DNA of 51,338 nucleotides, taken from positions 1-51,338 of the forward strand of contig CAZLHQ010000006.1 of assembly GCA_964559355.1 (NCBI GenBank). Direction: 5' to 3'. The translations under genes and the position numbers were made by a program. The stretch comes from JAEUMD01 sp964559355. GTDB lineage: Bacteria; Pseudomonadota; Alphaproteobacteria; Rhizobiales; Hyphomicrobiaceae. Of the stretch, positions 25,007-36,280 are shown piece after piece (the first letter of the stretch is position 1; every line of letters starts with the position of its first letter). The notes beneath the pieces are model-generated. The model saw only the letters and a list, made by a program, of their open reading frames with translations. It did not search any database and had not been told where the DNA came from.

Positions 25007-25297
25007 TCAGCGATTGCCCGAGAGCATGCTTTTCAGCAGGCCGATGATGACCATCACGACACCGCCGCCTGCGCCGCCCGAAGCGACCTGACCGAGGATG
25101 GAGCCGATGTCCAGGCCGCCGCCGCCGGTCGGCAGTCCGAGCATGCCGCCAAGGATTTGGCCACCGAGGCCGCCACCGAGAATGCCGGCCAGGGAGTTGC
25201 CGAGCAGACCAAGGCTGATCTTTTTGACAAGAGCGCCGACGAGGTTGCCACCGACGGCGCCGCTCGCCAGTTGAATGAGCAGTGGCAAGTAATCCAT
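25007..25297 (-). CDS. Small glycine-rich hydrophobic protein
   Basis: 96 aa with no named family. Residues 1-60 are hydrophobic and Gly/Leu-rich with GNSLAGILGGGLGGQILGG, resembling glycine-zipper membrane proteins; a second hydrophobic segment (GGGVVMVIIGLLKSML) ends the protein. This suggests two membrane-associated helical hairpins. ATG 25297 is preferred to a start at 25312 because GGGGAG lies about 7 bp upstream on the minus strand. It is convergent with paralog B and divergent from the gene at 25634. Confidence 0.65.
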   Translation of the reverse strand: MDYLPLLIQLASGAVGGNLVGALVKKISLGLLGNSLAGILGGGLGGQILGGMLGLPTGGGGLDIGSILGQVASGGAGGGVVMVIIGLLKSMLSGNR

Positions 25298-25633
25298 GAC
25301 GTGTCTCCCCAAGGGCTGGCTAAATGTTTGAGGGGCCGACGTTTTGCGGAGATCCTCAATGGTTCGGCGCAGTATGCTACGAACTTGACCGGTCTATATC
25401 ATGTCGTTGCCGGGAGCAGACGATCGTTGTGCGGAAACACACTTTCGCACGGGCCCATACACGGGCCCATAATTGGCACACTCCGTCACTTGGCCGCCGA
25501 GGGCCCTCATCGTGGCGTCACGGCGACAGACGGTGGGGAAAGATGAATAAAGTTACCGTTCGTTAAACGTTTCGTTCAGGAATTGACGTAGTGTTACTCG
25601 CAGGCCCAAGGGCAGTTGAGAGAGGCAAACGTC
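25298..25633. promoter_or_regulatory. Divergent intergenic region with repeat motifs
   Basis: 336 bp. An imperfect inverted repeat at 25429-25450 (GTGCGGAAA and TTTCGCAC around CACAC) is followed directly by two direct copies of ACGGGCCCAT at 25449-25458 and 25461-25470, 12 bp apart. These are operator-like, but no regulator is encoded beside them. No gene was found in the gap. Confidence 0.35.
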
Positions 25634-26002
25634 ATGATACGTGTTCTGCTTGCGGTGGTTGCTGCCGTTTCCCTGATTTCGTTCGGCTCCGTCGGCAGTG
25701 CCGATGCCGGTGGCCGCTACCATGCGCGCTCGGCTGCCGAAGACGGCGGTGCGCACGCAAAATCAAGTTATTACCGGCGCGGACCACAGGTGCGCGGCTA
25801 CGTCAAACGCCGTGGCGGCTATTCGTACACGAAAGAGGACACCATCAACACGTATGGCGATTCCCGCGGCCGCTTCGGCGCTGCCAACAGCCTGCGTGAC
25901 CCTTCCCTCGATATGCAGACGCGCGCCGGTCCGTTCGACCACGGCTTCTTCTTCAACACGCCGATGGGTCGTAACGGCGGTGACTCGCCCTACATGAATT
26001 GA
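25634..26002 (+). CDS. Small exported basic protein
   Basis: 122 aa, family not recognised. The signal peptide covers about residues 1-25 (MIRVLLAVVAAVSLISFG, cleavage near ADAGG). The mature part is rich in Arg, Gly and Tyr, with no cysteine, and ends in a FDHGFFFNTPMGRNGG segment. ATG 25634 is favoured because a GAGAGAGGC stretch lies upstream at a normal distance and the signal peptide then starts properly; ATG 25616 is possible. Location between small exported proteins suggests an envelope role. Confidence 0.65.
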   Translation: MIRVLLAVVAAVSLISFGSVGSADAGGRYHARSAAEDGGAHAKSSYYRRGPQVRGYVKRRGGYSYTKEDTINTYGDSRGRFGAANSLRDPSLDMQTRAGPFDHGFFFNTPMGRNGGDSPYMN

Positions 26003-26217
26003 GCAGGGCGCTTGCACGCGCAGGGGCAAAAGACGTGTGCAAGCTGAACCTCTGAGCTGATCCGAAAAAGATAAGATGCTGATATGGCGGGCGTGTTCCT
26101 CATTGGAGCGCGCCCGCAACACTTATGCGCAAACGCAACGACCCGAGCTAGGCAGTGGTGAGACAGACCGCTATACGTGTTGCCAGATCAAGTTTTGGCA
26201 AGATCGAGGGGTCGTCC

Positions 26218-26799
26218 ATGTCTTATCGCGCCATCATCACCACTCTCGCTGCACTCGCTGTCGGGGCTACCATGGCAGCACCCGCGCACGCCAAGTGCAC
26301 GCGGCTTGGTTTCTCGGTCAACGACTACGGCAAGGATGGGCCGACCAAGGACGCCAAGGATCTGCTCGACAAGCACGTCGCCAAGTGGGCGGCCGAGAAC
26401 GGCATCGCCAAGTACACCACCGGCGCGAAGGACGTGAAGTGCGATCTGTTCTTGGACTTCATCGTTTTTGATGAGCATACGTGCCGCGCCGAGGCCAACG
26501 TGTGCTGGAACGAGAAGGCGCAGGGCAAGCAGCCGATCAACGCCGCCGCACCCGAGGCAACGGATGCAGTCAAGAAGCCTGCCGCGAAGAAGGCGGCTGT
26601 CGCTCCTGCCAGCGACGACGCGACAAGCACGGCACTGAAAAAAGCGCCGTCCAAGCCTGCAGCTTCGACCATCGAGGCCAAGTCCGGCGCCAATATCACG
26701 ACCGGCACGATCGAGAAGAAGGCAGCAGCTCCTGCGGCCACGGCGCCGGCTGGTGCGAAACCCGCCGTATCGCCCACCGCACCCGCCAATCCGCAATAA
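26218..26799 (+). CDS. Exported protein, paralog C with Ala/Lys-rich tail
   Basis: 193 aa. The signal peptide runs to about residue 24 (AAPAHAK). Residues 24-100 have four cysteines: KCTRLGFSVNDYG, then DAKDLLDKHVAKWAAENGI, DVKCDLFLDF, TCRAEANVCW. The order C - helix with K/W - x - C - C - x5 - C is like the small proteins at 24013 and 24631. Unlike them it has a ~90-residue tail of Ala, Lys, Pro and Thr that is probably disordered and could contact the cell wall or membrane. ATG 26218 is preceded by GAGGGG; a start at 26155 would place non-signal sequence first. Confidence 0.75.
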   Translation: MSYRAIITTLAALAVGATMAAPAHAKCTRLGFSVNDYGKDGPTKDAKDLLDKHVAKWAAENGIAKYTTGAKDVKCDLFLDFIVFDEHTCRAEANVCWNEKAQGKQPINAAAPEATDAVKKPAAKKAAVAPASDDATSTALKKAPSKPAASTIEAKSGANITTGTIEKKAAAPAATAPAGAKPAVSPTAPANPQ

Positions 26800-26844
26800 G
26801 CGATTGAAGAGCGCGGACATCAGCTGAGCATTCTGACCTTGTTG

Positions 26845-26879
26845 CGCCGGCCGCGTCATGTGGCCGGCGTTTTGCTTTT
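26845..26879 (+). terminator. Intrinsic terminator after paralog C
   Basis: CGCCGGCC at 26845-26852 pairs perfectly with GGCCGGCG at 26862-26869 and is followed by TTTTGCTTTT. It overlaps the 3' end of the convergent fetB gene. Confidence 0.8.
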
Positions 26880-27671
26880 CTGCCAGAGCCTGTCGAGGCG
26901 CAGCCTGTGCCGGTCGTCGGTGAGCAGCAGCACGCCGCCGAATGATGCGATCAGAACGCCGAGCGCGGTGGCTCCCGCGAGCAGAAACATGATCAGGATT
27001 TGGTATTTGGTGGCATCGATGGGATCGACGCCGGCAAGAATCTGACCCGTCATCATGCCCGGCAACGAGACCACGCCCGAGGCCGCCATGGCGTTGAGAA
27101 TGGGCGTCATGCCGGTACGCAACGCCTGCCGCGTCGTCTCCCGCAACGCCTCGAAGCGGGTTGCACCAAGCGCGAGACGACCTTCAATGGCCGCGCGCTC
27201 ACGCCATGCGTTACTGGTGAGCGTGTCGAGCGCAAGCGCGATGCCGGTCAGCGAATTGCCGAGCACCATGCCGAGGATCGGCAGCAAATAGCGCGGCGCA
27301 TACCAGGGCTCGGGCGCAATGATGCCGGCCAGCGCGAACATGGTCGCCACCATCGAGACGACCAGAAGCGTGACGGTGCCCAGACCATAGGACCGCCAGC
27401 CGGCAAAACGCCGCTCCTGCCGCGAGACGGCCTCATAGCCCGCCACACCGACCATCACGGCGGCGAGTGCCAGTGTCCACCACGGCGAGGTTTGCGCGAA
27501 GATCCAGCGCAATATGACGCCGATCAGTGCGAGTTGGGCCACCATGCGCACGGTGACGAGCAGCAGTGTGCGCTCGAGTCCGAGGCGGAACGCGACCGAG
27601 ACCGCGGCATTGAGCAGAATGAACAGTGCGGCGGTGGCAAGGTCGAGCGGGCTCAGCGCGATGTAGCTCAT
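26856..27671 (-). CDS. fetB: ABC transporter permease, FetB (UPF0014) family
   Basis: A 271-aa integral membrane protein with about seven helices. Family-typical blocks are GMVLGNSLTGIALALD, RLALGATRFEALRETTRQALRTGMTPILNAMAASGVVSLPGMMTGQILAG and QILIMFLLAGATALG. In E. coli FetAB is linked to iron homeostasis and peroxide resistance as a putative iron exporter. The gene overlaps fetA by 4 bp, so the two are translationally coupled. Confidence 0.92.
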   Translation of the reverse strand: MSYIALSPLDLATAALFILLNAAVSVAFRLGLERTLLLVTVRMVAQLALIGVILRWIFAQTSPWWTLALAAVMVGVAGYEAVSRQERRFAGWRSYGLGTVTLLVVSMVATMFALAGIIAPEPWYAPRYLLPILGMVLGNSLTGIALALDTLTSNAWRERAAIEGRLALGATRFEALRETTRQALRTGMTPILNAMAASGVVSLPGMMTGQILAGVDPIDATKYQILIMFLLAGATALGVLIASFGGVLLLTDDRHRLRLDRLWQKSKTPAT

Positions 27672-28276
27672 GCGGCCGCTCCCGTTTTGGCGGTACTGGC
27701 GAGTTGCAATCGGACGTCCGCGAGTCGGCCGACCTGCGCAGAATCGTGGCTGACCAGGATCACCGATCGGCCCGCCAGAACCTGATAGCGGATCAGCTCT
27801 TCGGCCAATGCGGCTGACGCGGTATCGAGCGCGCCGGTCGGTTCGTCGAGAAGGAGGACGCGCGGTTGGTCGGCGAGTGCACGGGCAAGCGCAAGGCGCT
27901 GGCGTTCGCCGGTCGACAGATGCGCCACCGGCCGATCGAGGATGTTCGCATCAAGGCCAAGGTCGGCAACGAGCTTCATAACGCGCGGCACATCCGCGCC
28001 TTCAGGCAGCAGCGAGACGCGTGGCGTGTCACCCCACCAACCGGGCTCGGCCGCCGCATACCGCACCATGCGTCGCCATTGGGATGGCGAGATTTCAGCG
28101 CGCTCGGCGCCATCGAGAAAGACGTGGCCAGGCGCGTCGTCGAGATCGGCGATGGCGCGCAACAGTCGGGATTTGCCGATGCCCGACGGGCCTTCCACAG
28201 CCATGCATTCGCCATCTGCCACAGTGAAGGACAGCGGCGGCAATCCAGGTATGGTCAACTTGTCGACGCGCAGCAC
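27668..28276 (-). CDS. fetA: ABC transporter ATP-binding protein, FetA-like
   Basis: ATPase partner of the FetB-type permease. Walker A is GPSGIGKSR, the signature LSTGERQRLALARAL, Walker B RVLLLDEP, and the H-loop is VSHD. The preferred start is GTG 28276 (202 aa), with a G-rich site before it and the usual LRVDKLTI beginning; an upstream GTG at 28360 would add 28 residues of Gly/Pro-rich sequence that is not family-like. The pair probably forms a homodimeric exporter. No Fur-like site was seen in front. Confidence 0.9.
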   Translation of the reverse strand: MLRVDKLTIPGLPPLSFTVADGECMAVEGPSGIGKSRLLRAIADLDDAPGHVFLDGAERAEISPSQWRRMVRYAAAEPGWWGDTPRVSLLPEGADVPRVMKLVADLGLDANILDRPVAHLSTGERQRLALARALADQPRVLLLDEPTGALDTASAALAEELIRYQVLAGRSVILVSHDSAQVGRLADVRLQLASTAKTGAAA

Positions 28277-28452
28277 GCGAGGCGGCCCCCCGTTGTCGCC
28301 GGCCGCATGCGGCGGGCCGGTTGGGCCAAGCAGTATCAGGTGGAGGCCGGCAAGGTCCACCGCGGCACGCAGGTCGCAAAGTCAGTTCCAGGTGATGAGC
28401 GATGCGAGCATCAAGGCGCGCAAATGTGGCCAAGGCCGCGTCCTGACGCGCG

Positions 28453-28821
28453 TCAGGCGTGCAGCGCCAATTCGTTGATCTTCGCCTCGAATGAAATGCG
28501 GTCGAACGGCTTCAATAGGCAATCGTCGATGCCGACCTTCTTGGCGAGGGCGATGTCGCTTTCGTCGTTTTCGGTGGTCATGTAGACGATGGTGGGACGA
28601 CGCGAGGCATGCATGCGGCGCAATATTTCGATTGTGTCGAACGTCGTGCGGCCGGGCATGTGCCAATCCATCAGGATCAAGTCGGGCATGCCCAAATCGC
28701 AGCGGGTTATGGCTTCGTCCCCATTCTGCGCTTCGATGACCATATAGCCGAGCCGCTCCAGAAAGATGCGGGCGACTTTGCGGATGATGTCGGAATCGTC
28801 CACGATCATGCAATGCTTCAT
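28453..28821 (-). CDS. Single-domain response regulator (CheY/DivK-like)
   Basis: 122-aa receiver with no output domain. The acidic pair Asp8-Asp9, phospho-acceptor Asp52 (LILMDWHMPG), Thr in VYMTTEND and Lys in CLLKPFD are all present. ATG 28821 has GGAGC about 9 bp upstream on the minus strand; longer in-frame starts (28839, 29001) add non-receiver sequence. It lies just downstream of chpT on the same strand, so it may draw phosphate from, or give it to, the ChpT/CtrA relay; it is not CpdR by sequence (CpdR starts differently). This placement is inference. Confidence 0.88.
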   Translation of the reverse strand: MKHCMIVDDSDIIRKVARIFLERLGYMVIEAQNGDEAITRCDLGMPDLILMDWHMPGRTTFDTIEILRRMHASRRPTIVYMTTENDESDIALAKKVGIDDCLLKPFDRISFEAKINELALHA

Positions 28822-29019
28822 CGAACAAGCTCCGGCCATCGCGGCATGTGTGTGATTGAATGGCGTCTGGTCAAAAGGGGGCGACTGACGCGCCATCCGC
28901 CTACATCTGGGCAAAGCTTCGCTGAGGCCAGTTAATCGGCCGTAAAGAAAGGTGGCCGCTGGCAGGAAACTTTGCGGCGAGCTTTTCTTGCCGCAGACCA
29001 AGCGAAGCGTGAGCGCAAA

Positions 29020-29664
29020 TCAAGTGAACGGCTTGGCCGAGAGCAGGATGTCGGCACCGTCCTTGAGGATCTCCAGCCGCATCTTGGCAGAACCCGCCAG
29101 CCGCCAAGTGTAGTAGGCCTGGATCGTCAGTGCATCGAGCTCGGGCGGGTGGGTGCCGGCGACGAAATCGGTAAGATATTGCGGCGGGCGTGCGCCGGTG
29201 CCGCGGCAACGCACCAGGAAGCTGGGCTGCTCGATACTGCCCCCCATCAGCACGTCGATATCACCGCCGCGCGGCAGTGCCGTGGTGGCCGCAGCAAGCA
29301 GGTTCAGCAGCAGCTTCACCTTGTCTTTCGCCATGTGGCCGGCGATGCCGCGCCAGTTGAGCCTGTGCTTGCCCTGGCCGATGAAGCCACGCGAGATCTG
29401 CTCGGCAGTCCCCAGATCGATCAGCGCACCTGCCGAACCGGCTGCGCCGAATGCAAAACGGGCGAATTGCAGCCGCGCCGAAGCCTGCTCGGTGACGTTG
29501 CGAATGACGTCGAGCGCGTAGGACTTGGATTCCGCCCCGTCATCCTCGTCGAGAATTTCGAGCCCGTTGTAAATGGCGCCGACGGGGCCAATCACGTCGT
29601 GGCAGATTTTGCTCGAGATGAGAGCCGCCAATTCGAGGTCGGTCGGCTGCGTGCGCTCGCTCAT
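29020..29664 (-). CDS. chpT: Histidine phosphotransferase ChpT
   Basis: 214-aa dimeric phosphotransferase that relays phosphate from CckA to CtrA and CpdR in alphaproteobacterial cell-cycle control. The phospho-histidine is His22 in SSKICHDVIGPVGAIYNGLEIL. The C-terminal part is a degenerate ATPase-like fold without N or G boxes, as expected for ChpT. GAGGG lies about 6 bp before ATG 29664 on the minus strand. The upstream region carries three tandem palindromic repeats. ChpT is nearly confined to alphaproteobacteria and anchors the taxonomic reading of this window. Confidence 0.9.
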   Translation of the reverse strand: MSERTQPTDLELAALISSKICHDVIGPVGAIYNGLEILDEDDGAESKSYALDVIRNVTEQASARLQFARFAFGAAGSAGALIDLGTAEQISRGFIGQGKHRLNWRGIAGHMAKDKVKLLLNLLAAATTALPRGGDIDVLMGGSIEQPSFLVRCRGTGARPPQYLTDFVAGTHPPELDALTIQAYYTWRLAGSAKMRLEILKDGADILLSAKPFT

Positions 29665-30190
29665 GAAAGGCCCTCTGTGTCATGGATGACGGTCATGGAT
29701 GACAGTGTCATGGACTGACGGTCGAGCGGCTGCTCAAGGGCACGATGTGCACACGCAAGCAGACAGGGGCCGCAACAAAATTCCAATGCGATCTGGTTGT
29801 GATACACGCGCGCGCCCGGTGTTGCAAAGCTCGCATCGATCAAGTCACGTCCGTGGCAGCCATTTTCAAATCGGCATGGGGCGCTCGTGCAACGTATGCT
29901 TGTGCAACAAGAGGAATGCCCGGGCGGCCGAACAAGATGCGTACAAGCAACGGCGCGGTCGTGCCAAAGCCACACTTTGGCAATAGTTTACCGCAAGATC
30001 TCGCGGCCTATGGCAGTTTTGGATGCGGGTGTGATTCGTCCGCGCGTGGGTGGTTCAGGGCGCGATCCTTCAGACGGGCGCGCCGGGCATCGGTGGCGGG
30101 GTGCACGGATTTGCAGCCGCGCCGACATCGCGGGCGGGGTGATGTGCGTTCGCGCCAGAGTGAGCGCGGCGCCAATCGAGGGACAGGGAC
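29665..30190. other. Divergent intergenic region upstream of chpT
   Basis: 526 bp between chpT and the DUF1134 gene. Apart from the tandem repeats next to chpT, no structure or gene that can be supported was seen; long open frames here are antisense-type GC-rich artefacts. Confidence 0.4.
29679..29719. repeat. Three tandem 12-13 bp palindromes before chpT
   Basis: GTCATGGATGAC occurs at 29679-29690 and 29692-29703, and GTCATGGACTGAC at 29707-29719. Each is a dyad of GTCAT and ATGAC (or TGAC) arms around a 2-3 bp centre. Spacing is 13-15 bp. The block begins 15 bp upstream of the chpT start codon, a position where a bound protein would block transcription or translation start. Confidence 0.65.
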
Positions 30191-31183
30191 ATGCGATCGG
30201 GACGTAATTTCTTGGTGGCAGGGGCGCTGGTTTTGGGCGCCTGCGCCGCAAGCATCGCGGCACATGCGGCCGGCTCGAATGCGATCGTTGCCGCGGACGG
30301 CATGAAGCCCGCATCGATTGTTCGGCTGGCGCAGCAGTCGGATGCCTACCAGCCCAACGACCGCTACGGTGCGGGCGATAGTTATCGTTCCGACGGCGAC
30401 TACGCCCCGCAAAGCGGCTCGTCAGGCAGCGGAGATGTCTACCGGCCGCCATCGAATCGCAGTGACGATGCCTACCGGCCTAGCGGCAGCTCCGGCTATG
30501 GCTCGGGCAGCGCGTACAACTCCGGGCCGCAGCCCTATCGCGAGCCGCGCAGCGGCGGGGGTGATGCCTACCAGGGGCGGACGGCGCCCCCCAGCGGCGG
30601 ATATGGCGCACCCTACTCCCCGCCCGCCGCTGAGACAGCGCGTGGCCCCGACAGTGACGGCTATCCCGTGCCGCAAGGCCCCAGCGAGTATGATGATCGC
30701 AAGCACTACTCCAAGAACGAGATCGTGAACGCAGGGCACGGCTTCTTCGGCTCGATCAGCCAGGGATTGGCGAACGTCATCGAGTACGCGTTCCAGAAGG
30801 CGGGACGACCCAACGGCTATATTCTGGGTGAAGATGCGGGCGGTGCGTTCGTCGCTGGCCTGCGCTATGGCGAAGGCCGCCTCTATACCAAGGATGCCGG
30901 CACCCATAAGGTCTACTGGCAGGGCCCGTCGGTCGGATACGATTTCGGAGGTGCCGGCGCCAAGACCATGACTCTCGTCTATAACCTGCGCGATCCGTCA
31001 GAGGTTTATCATCGCTTCGGCGGCGTCGAAGGCTCCGCATATCTGGTCGGTGGCGTGTCGATCCAGTTCCAGAAATACGGCGACGTGGTGATGGCGCCGA
31101 TCCGTGCCGGTGTCGGTTTGCGCCTGGGTGCGAACGTTGGCTATTTGAAGTATACCCGCAAGCCGACCTGGAATCCGTTCTGA
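30191..31183 (+). CDS. DUF1134 exported protein
   Basis: A 330-aa envelope protein. The signal peptide spans about residues 1-27. Residues 45-165 form a disordered Ser/Gly/Tyr/Pro region with a repeating D-A/V-Y-R/Q-P motif. The C-terminal ~150 residues are the DUF1134 domain: GFFGSISQGLANVIEYAFQ, GYILGEDAGGAFVAGLRYGEG, WQGPSVGYDFGGAGAKTM and GVEGSAYLVGGVSIQFQ. DUF1134 proteins are common in alphaproteobacteria and have no established function; the YLVGGVSI block and Gly-rich strands suggest a lipid-binding or envelope fold of the YSC84 kind. An AGGAC sits immediately before ATG 30191. Confidence 0.85.
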   Translation: MRSGRNFLVAGALVLGACAASIAAHAAGSNAIVAADGMKPASIVRLAQQSDAYQPNDRYGAGDSYRSDGDYAPQSGSSGSGDVYRPPSNRSDDAYRPSGSSGYGSGSAYNSGPQPYREPRSGGGDAYQGRTAPPSGGYGAPYSPPAAETARGPDSDGYPVPQGPSEYDDRKHYSKNEIVNAGHGFFGSISQGLANVIEYAFQKAGRPNGYILGEDAGGAFVAGLRYGEGRLYTKDAGTHKVYWQGPSVGYDFGGAGAKTMTLVYNLRDPSEVYHRFGGVEGSAYLVGGVSIQFQKYGDVVMAPIRAGVGLRLGANVGYLKYTRKPTWNPF

Positions 31184-31537
31184 GCGGTGTTTTGGCCGGG
31201 GCGGTCGTTTCGTCCTGTCGCTGCGGTCGCCATGCCGCACCGCATCGGCCGCAAGGATTGCGATCCGTTGGGGGATTGGTCTTGCCATTGCTTGGTTTGG
31301 ATGAGATGGCTGTGGCAACCTGGAGCCTGATCGGTTGAGTTGGACACATATTGGCGTCCATCGCAGGCGTGAATTCAGGCTCGCAGACGGGGACTTAGGG
31401 CGGGCCTCCCAGGCATGAGGCAATTCCGCTAAGATTGAACCGGCTCCAAGGGGCCGGACGACGATGGCTCGGACAACATGCAGCTTGGCCCGCCGAGGGC
31501 CGGTTGCGGCGCTATAAGAAGGCTCGGGGACGCTCGC
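31184..31537. other. Intergenic region, no feature recognised
   Basis: 354 bp between the DUF1134 gene and the coiled-coil gene. Searched for terminators, promoters and small genes; none stood out. Confidence 0.4.
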
Positions 31538-33022
31538 GTGATCACGATCCAGACCGCTCTGCTCGTGGCGCTTGGCTTTCTGGCCGCGGGGTTCATTGTC
31601 CTGCTGGTGATGCCGTTCTATCGCCGCCGGACCGAGCGGCTGGCGATTGCCGAGGTCAAGCGCAGCCTGCCGATGAACGAGGCGGAGATTCGCGCCGACA
31701 AGGACCGGCTCAGGGCGGAATACGCGATTCGCATCCATCAGCTCGAAAGCCGCGTCGAGGACCACACGCATCAGGCGGCGCGCCAGCGCATCGAGCTCAA
31801 TCGACGCGATGGTGTAATCAGTGCGCTGGAGGGCGAGATCGGCACGCTCAGAACCTCGCTCGAGGAACATGAGAACGCGCGCCGGGTGCTGGAGCAGACG
31901 ATCACCGACCGGCTGCCGAAGGTGGAGCATCGGTTGAACCAGGCGCGTGAGCTGCTGGCGGAGCGCGACGCCGAGATCGACCGGCTGAGCCGAACCGCCA
32001 ATAGCACGTCGCGTGCGCTCGAGGAGGCGCGCCAGCTCAACACCCAGCAGCGCGACGAGTTGCTGCGCTCCAACGCAACCCTGGCGTCGCGGGCAGCGCG
32101 TAATCGCGATACGCTAGCCGATCCGCGCTTCGATGGCGAGGTGGCGTTGCGCTCGGAAATCGAGGCGCTACGTGCCCGCTCGCGCGAGCAATCCGAGATG
32201 GTCACCCGCCTGCAGGGCTTGCTGGTTCGTGGCGGCAAGCCGGCCGAAGCGCGCGCCAACGGCAAAGACGGCGCCAGCGGCAGCGGTGAAGCCGAGTTTG
32301 TCGAAGGCTATGAGCACGAGATTGCTCAGTTGCGGTCCTTGCTGGCGGAAACTGAAGCCAAGTTGAAAGCGGCGCAAACATCGGCGGAGGCGGGCAAGGC
32401 CGATCAACACGCTTCCGAAAGCGATCTTCGAGCCGCCAACATGCGCAACGCCGAACTCAAGGGCGAGGTTTCGCGGTTGCAGGCCGCGCTCTCGATCTAC
32501 GAAGGCTCGCACAACGACGACGCGGCGATCAAAGACAGCAAGGTTGCGATGAAGGCGCGACTTGGTGCGCTGGAAGCCGAAGCGCAAACGCATCTGATGA
32601 CCATCCAGAGCTTGCGTGCGGAAGTGGCGGCCGCCAACGAGCGGCTGGCGCGTCAGTCGGCACATTATCGCGACGAATTGCGCCGCTTGGGCGCTGGAAC
32701 ATTACCGGCCTCGGCCGAGCCACAACCCACGCGAGAGACGTCCGCGCGCCGCGCTTCTTTGACCGAACGTATGTCCGCCCCGCGACCGGTCCCGTTGAAA
32801 CCGGTGGTGCAGCGGGCAGGCGATGAGCAACGCTCCGCGTCGTTCTTGAAGGCTCTTTCAGGTGGTGCGGCGGCAGCGACCGGCGACGAAGGGGAGGCGG
32901 CTGCCGAGATCGCCATGGCACAGGTGCCGGGTCCTGCTGGAGCGTCGTCCGCACCGGCTGAAGCCCCGCGACGTCCGAGCCTTCTCGATCGCATTTCGAG
33001 CGTCAGCAAATCGGGCTCGTAA
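31538..33022 (+). CDS. Membrane-anchored coiled-coil protein
   Basis: 494 aa. One transmembrane helix at about residues 5-28 (TALLVALGFLAAGFIVLLVMPFY) is followed by a basic patch and then roughly 370 residues of heptad-rich Glu/Arg/Leu/Ala sequence, a long cytoplasmic coiled coil broken by a Gly/Lys-rich hinge near residue 240. The last 80 residues are Pro/Ala-rich and disordered. GTG 31538 has GGGGA 7 bp upstream; a longer start at 31478 adds non-family sequence before the helix. The architecture is like scaffold or cell-envelope organising proteins but no named family was recognised. Confidence 0.8.
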   Translation: MITIQTALLVALGFLAAGFIVLLVMPFYRRRTERLAIAEVKRSLPMNEAEIRADKDRLRAEYAIRIHQLESRVEDHTHQAARQRIELNRRDGVISALEGEIGTLRTSLEEHENARRVLEQTITDRLPKVEHRLNQARELLAERDAEIDRLSRTANSTSRALEEARQLNTQQRDELLRSNATLASRAARNRDTLADPRFDGEVALRSEIEALRARSREQSEMVTRLQGLLVRGGKPAEARANGKDGASGSGEAEFVEGYEHEIAQLRSLLAETEAKLKAAQTSAEAGKADQHASESDLRAANMRNAELKGEVSRLQAALSIYEGSHNDDAAIKDSKVAMKARLGALEAEAQTHLMTIQSLRAEVAAANERLARQSAHYRDELRRLGAGTLPASAEPQPTRETSARRASLTERMSAPRPVPLKPVVQRAGDEQRSASFLKALSGGAAAATGDEGEAAAEIAMAQVPGPAGASSAPAEAPRRPSLLDRISSVSKSGS

Positions 33023-33071
33023 TCCTTGACGTATCGCGCGCATTTGCCGTTGCGCACGCAATGGAAAGGCC

Positions 33072-35855
<2,784 letters not shown>

Positions 35856-35866
35856 CGCGCTATCCC

Positions 35867-36190
35867 TCAATGTCTCTCGATATCGAGATGTCGTGTGGGC
35901 GCGGCCGCGGTCTCGCCTGGGGCCGGCGGCTCGCCATCGGTCGCTTCGGATGGATGGACGCGTCGCTCCATGACGACGGCGGTCAGGACGATGACGACAG
36001 CCCAGGCGATGAACAGATACGTATAGAGCAGCGGCATGCCGAGCAGGCGGGTGCCCGGCCCCTGGTCAAAAATACGCAGGAACGGCTGATGGAAAATGAC
36101 AAAGGCGAGCGCGGCGACGGCCAACGCGCGTTCCGGTCGCCGCGGCGGCATGAGTGGGGGACCGGCCTGACCTGAGCCACTGAGCGGCAT
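35867..36190 (-). CDS. Small two-helix membrane protein upstream of the SSS kinase
   Basis: 107 aa with two hydrophobic helices (about residues 22-38 and 50-72) and a hydrophilic Pro/Glu-rich C-terminus. It ends 11 bp before the SSS-kinase start, so translation is coupled. Small membrane proteins (DUF485/DUF4212) precede many SSS transporters, such as yjcH before actP, and probably aid assembly. The sequence here does not clearly match either family, so the partnership is inferred from position. AAAGG lies about 10 bp before ATG 36190. Confidence 0.7.
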   Translation of the reverse strand: MPLSGSGQAGPPLMPPRRPERALAVAALAFVIFHQPFLRIFDQGPGTRLLGMPLLYTYLFIAWAVVIVLTAVVMERRVHPSEATDGEPPAPGETAAAPTRHLDIERH

Positions 36191-36280
36191 GGTTGTCGCG
36201 CCTTTCTGCGCCCGTTCGGCGGAAGCTCGGCTCCCGCGTGTTGTGCCGCTCCGGTTTGCCCGAGGCGGTGCCGTCTTGCG

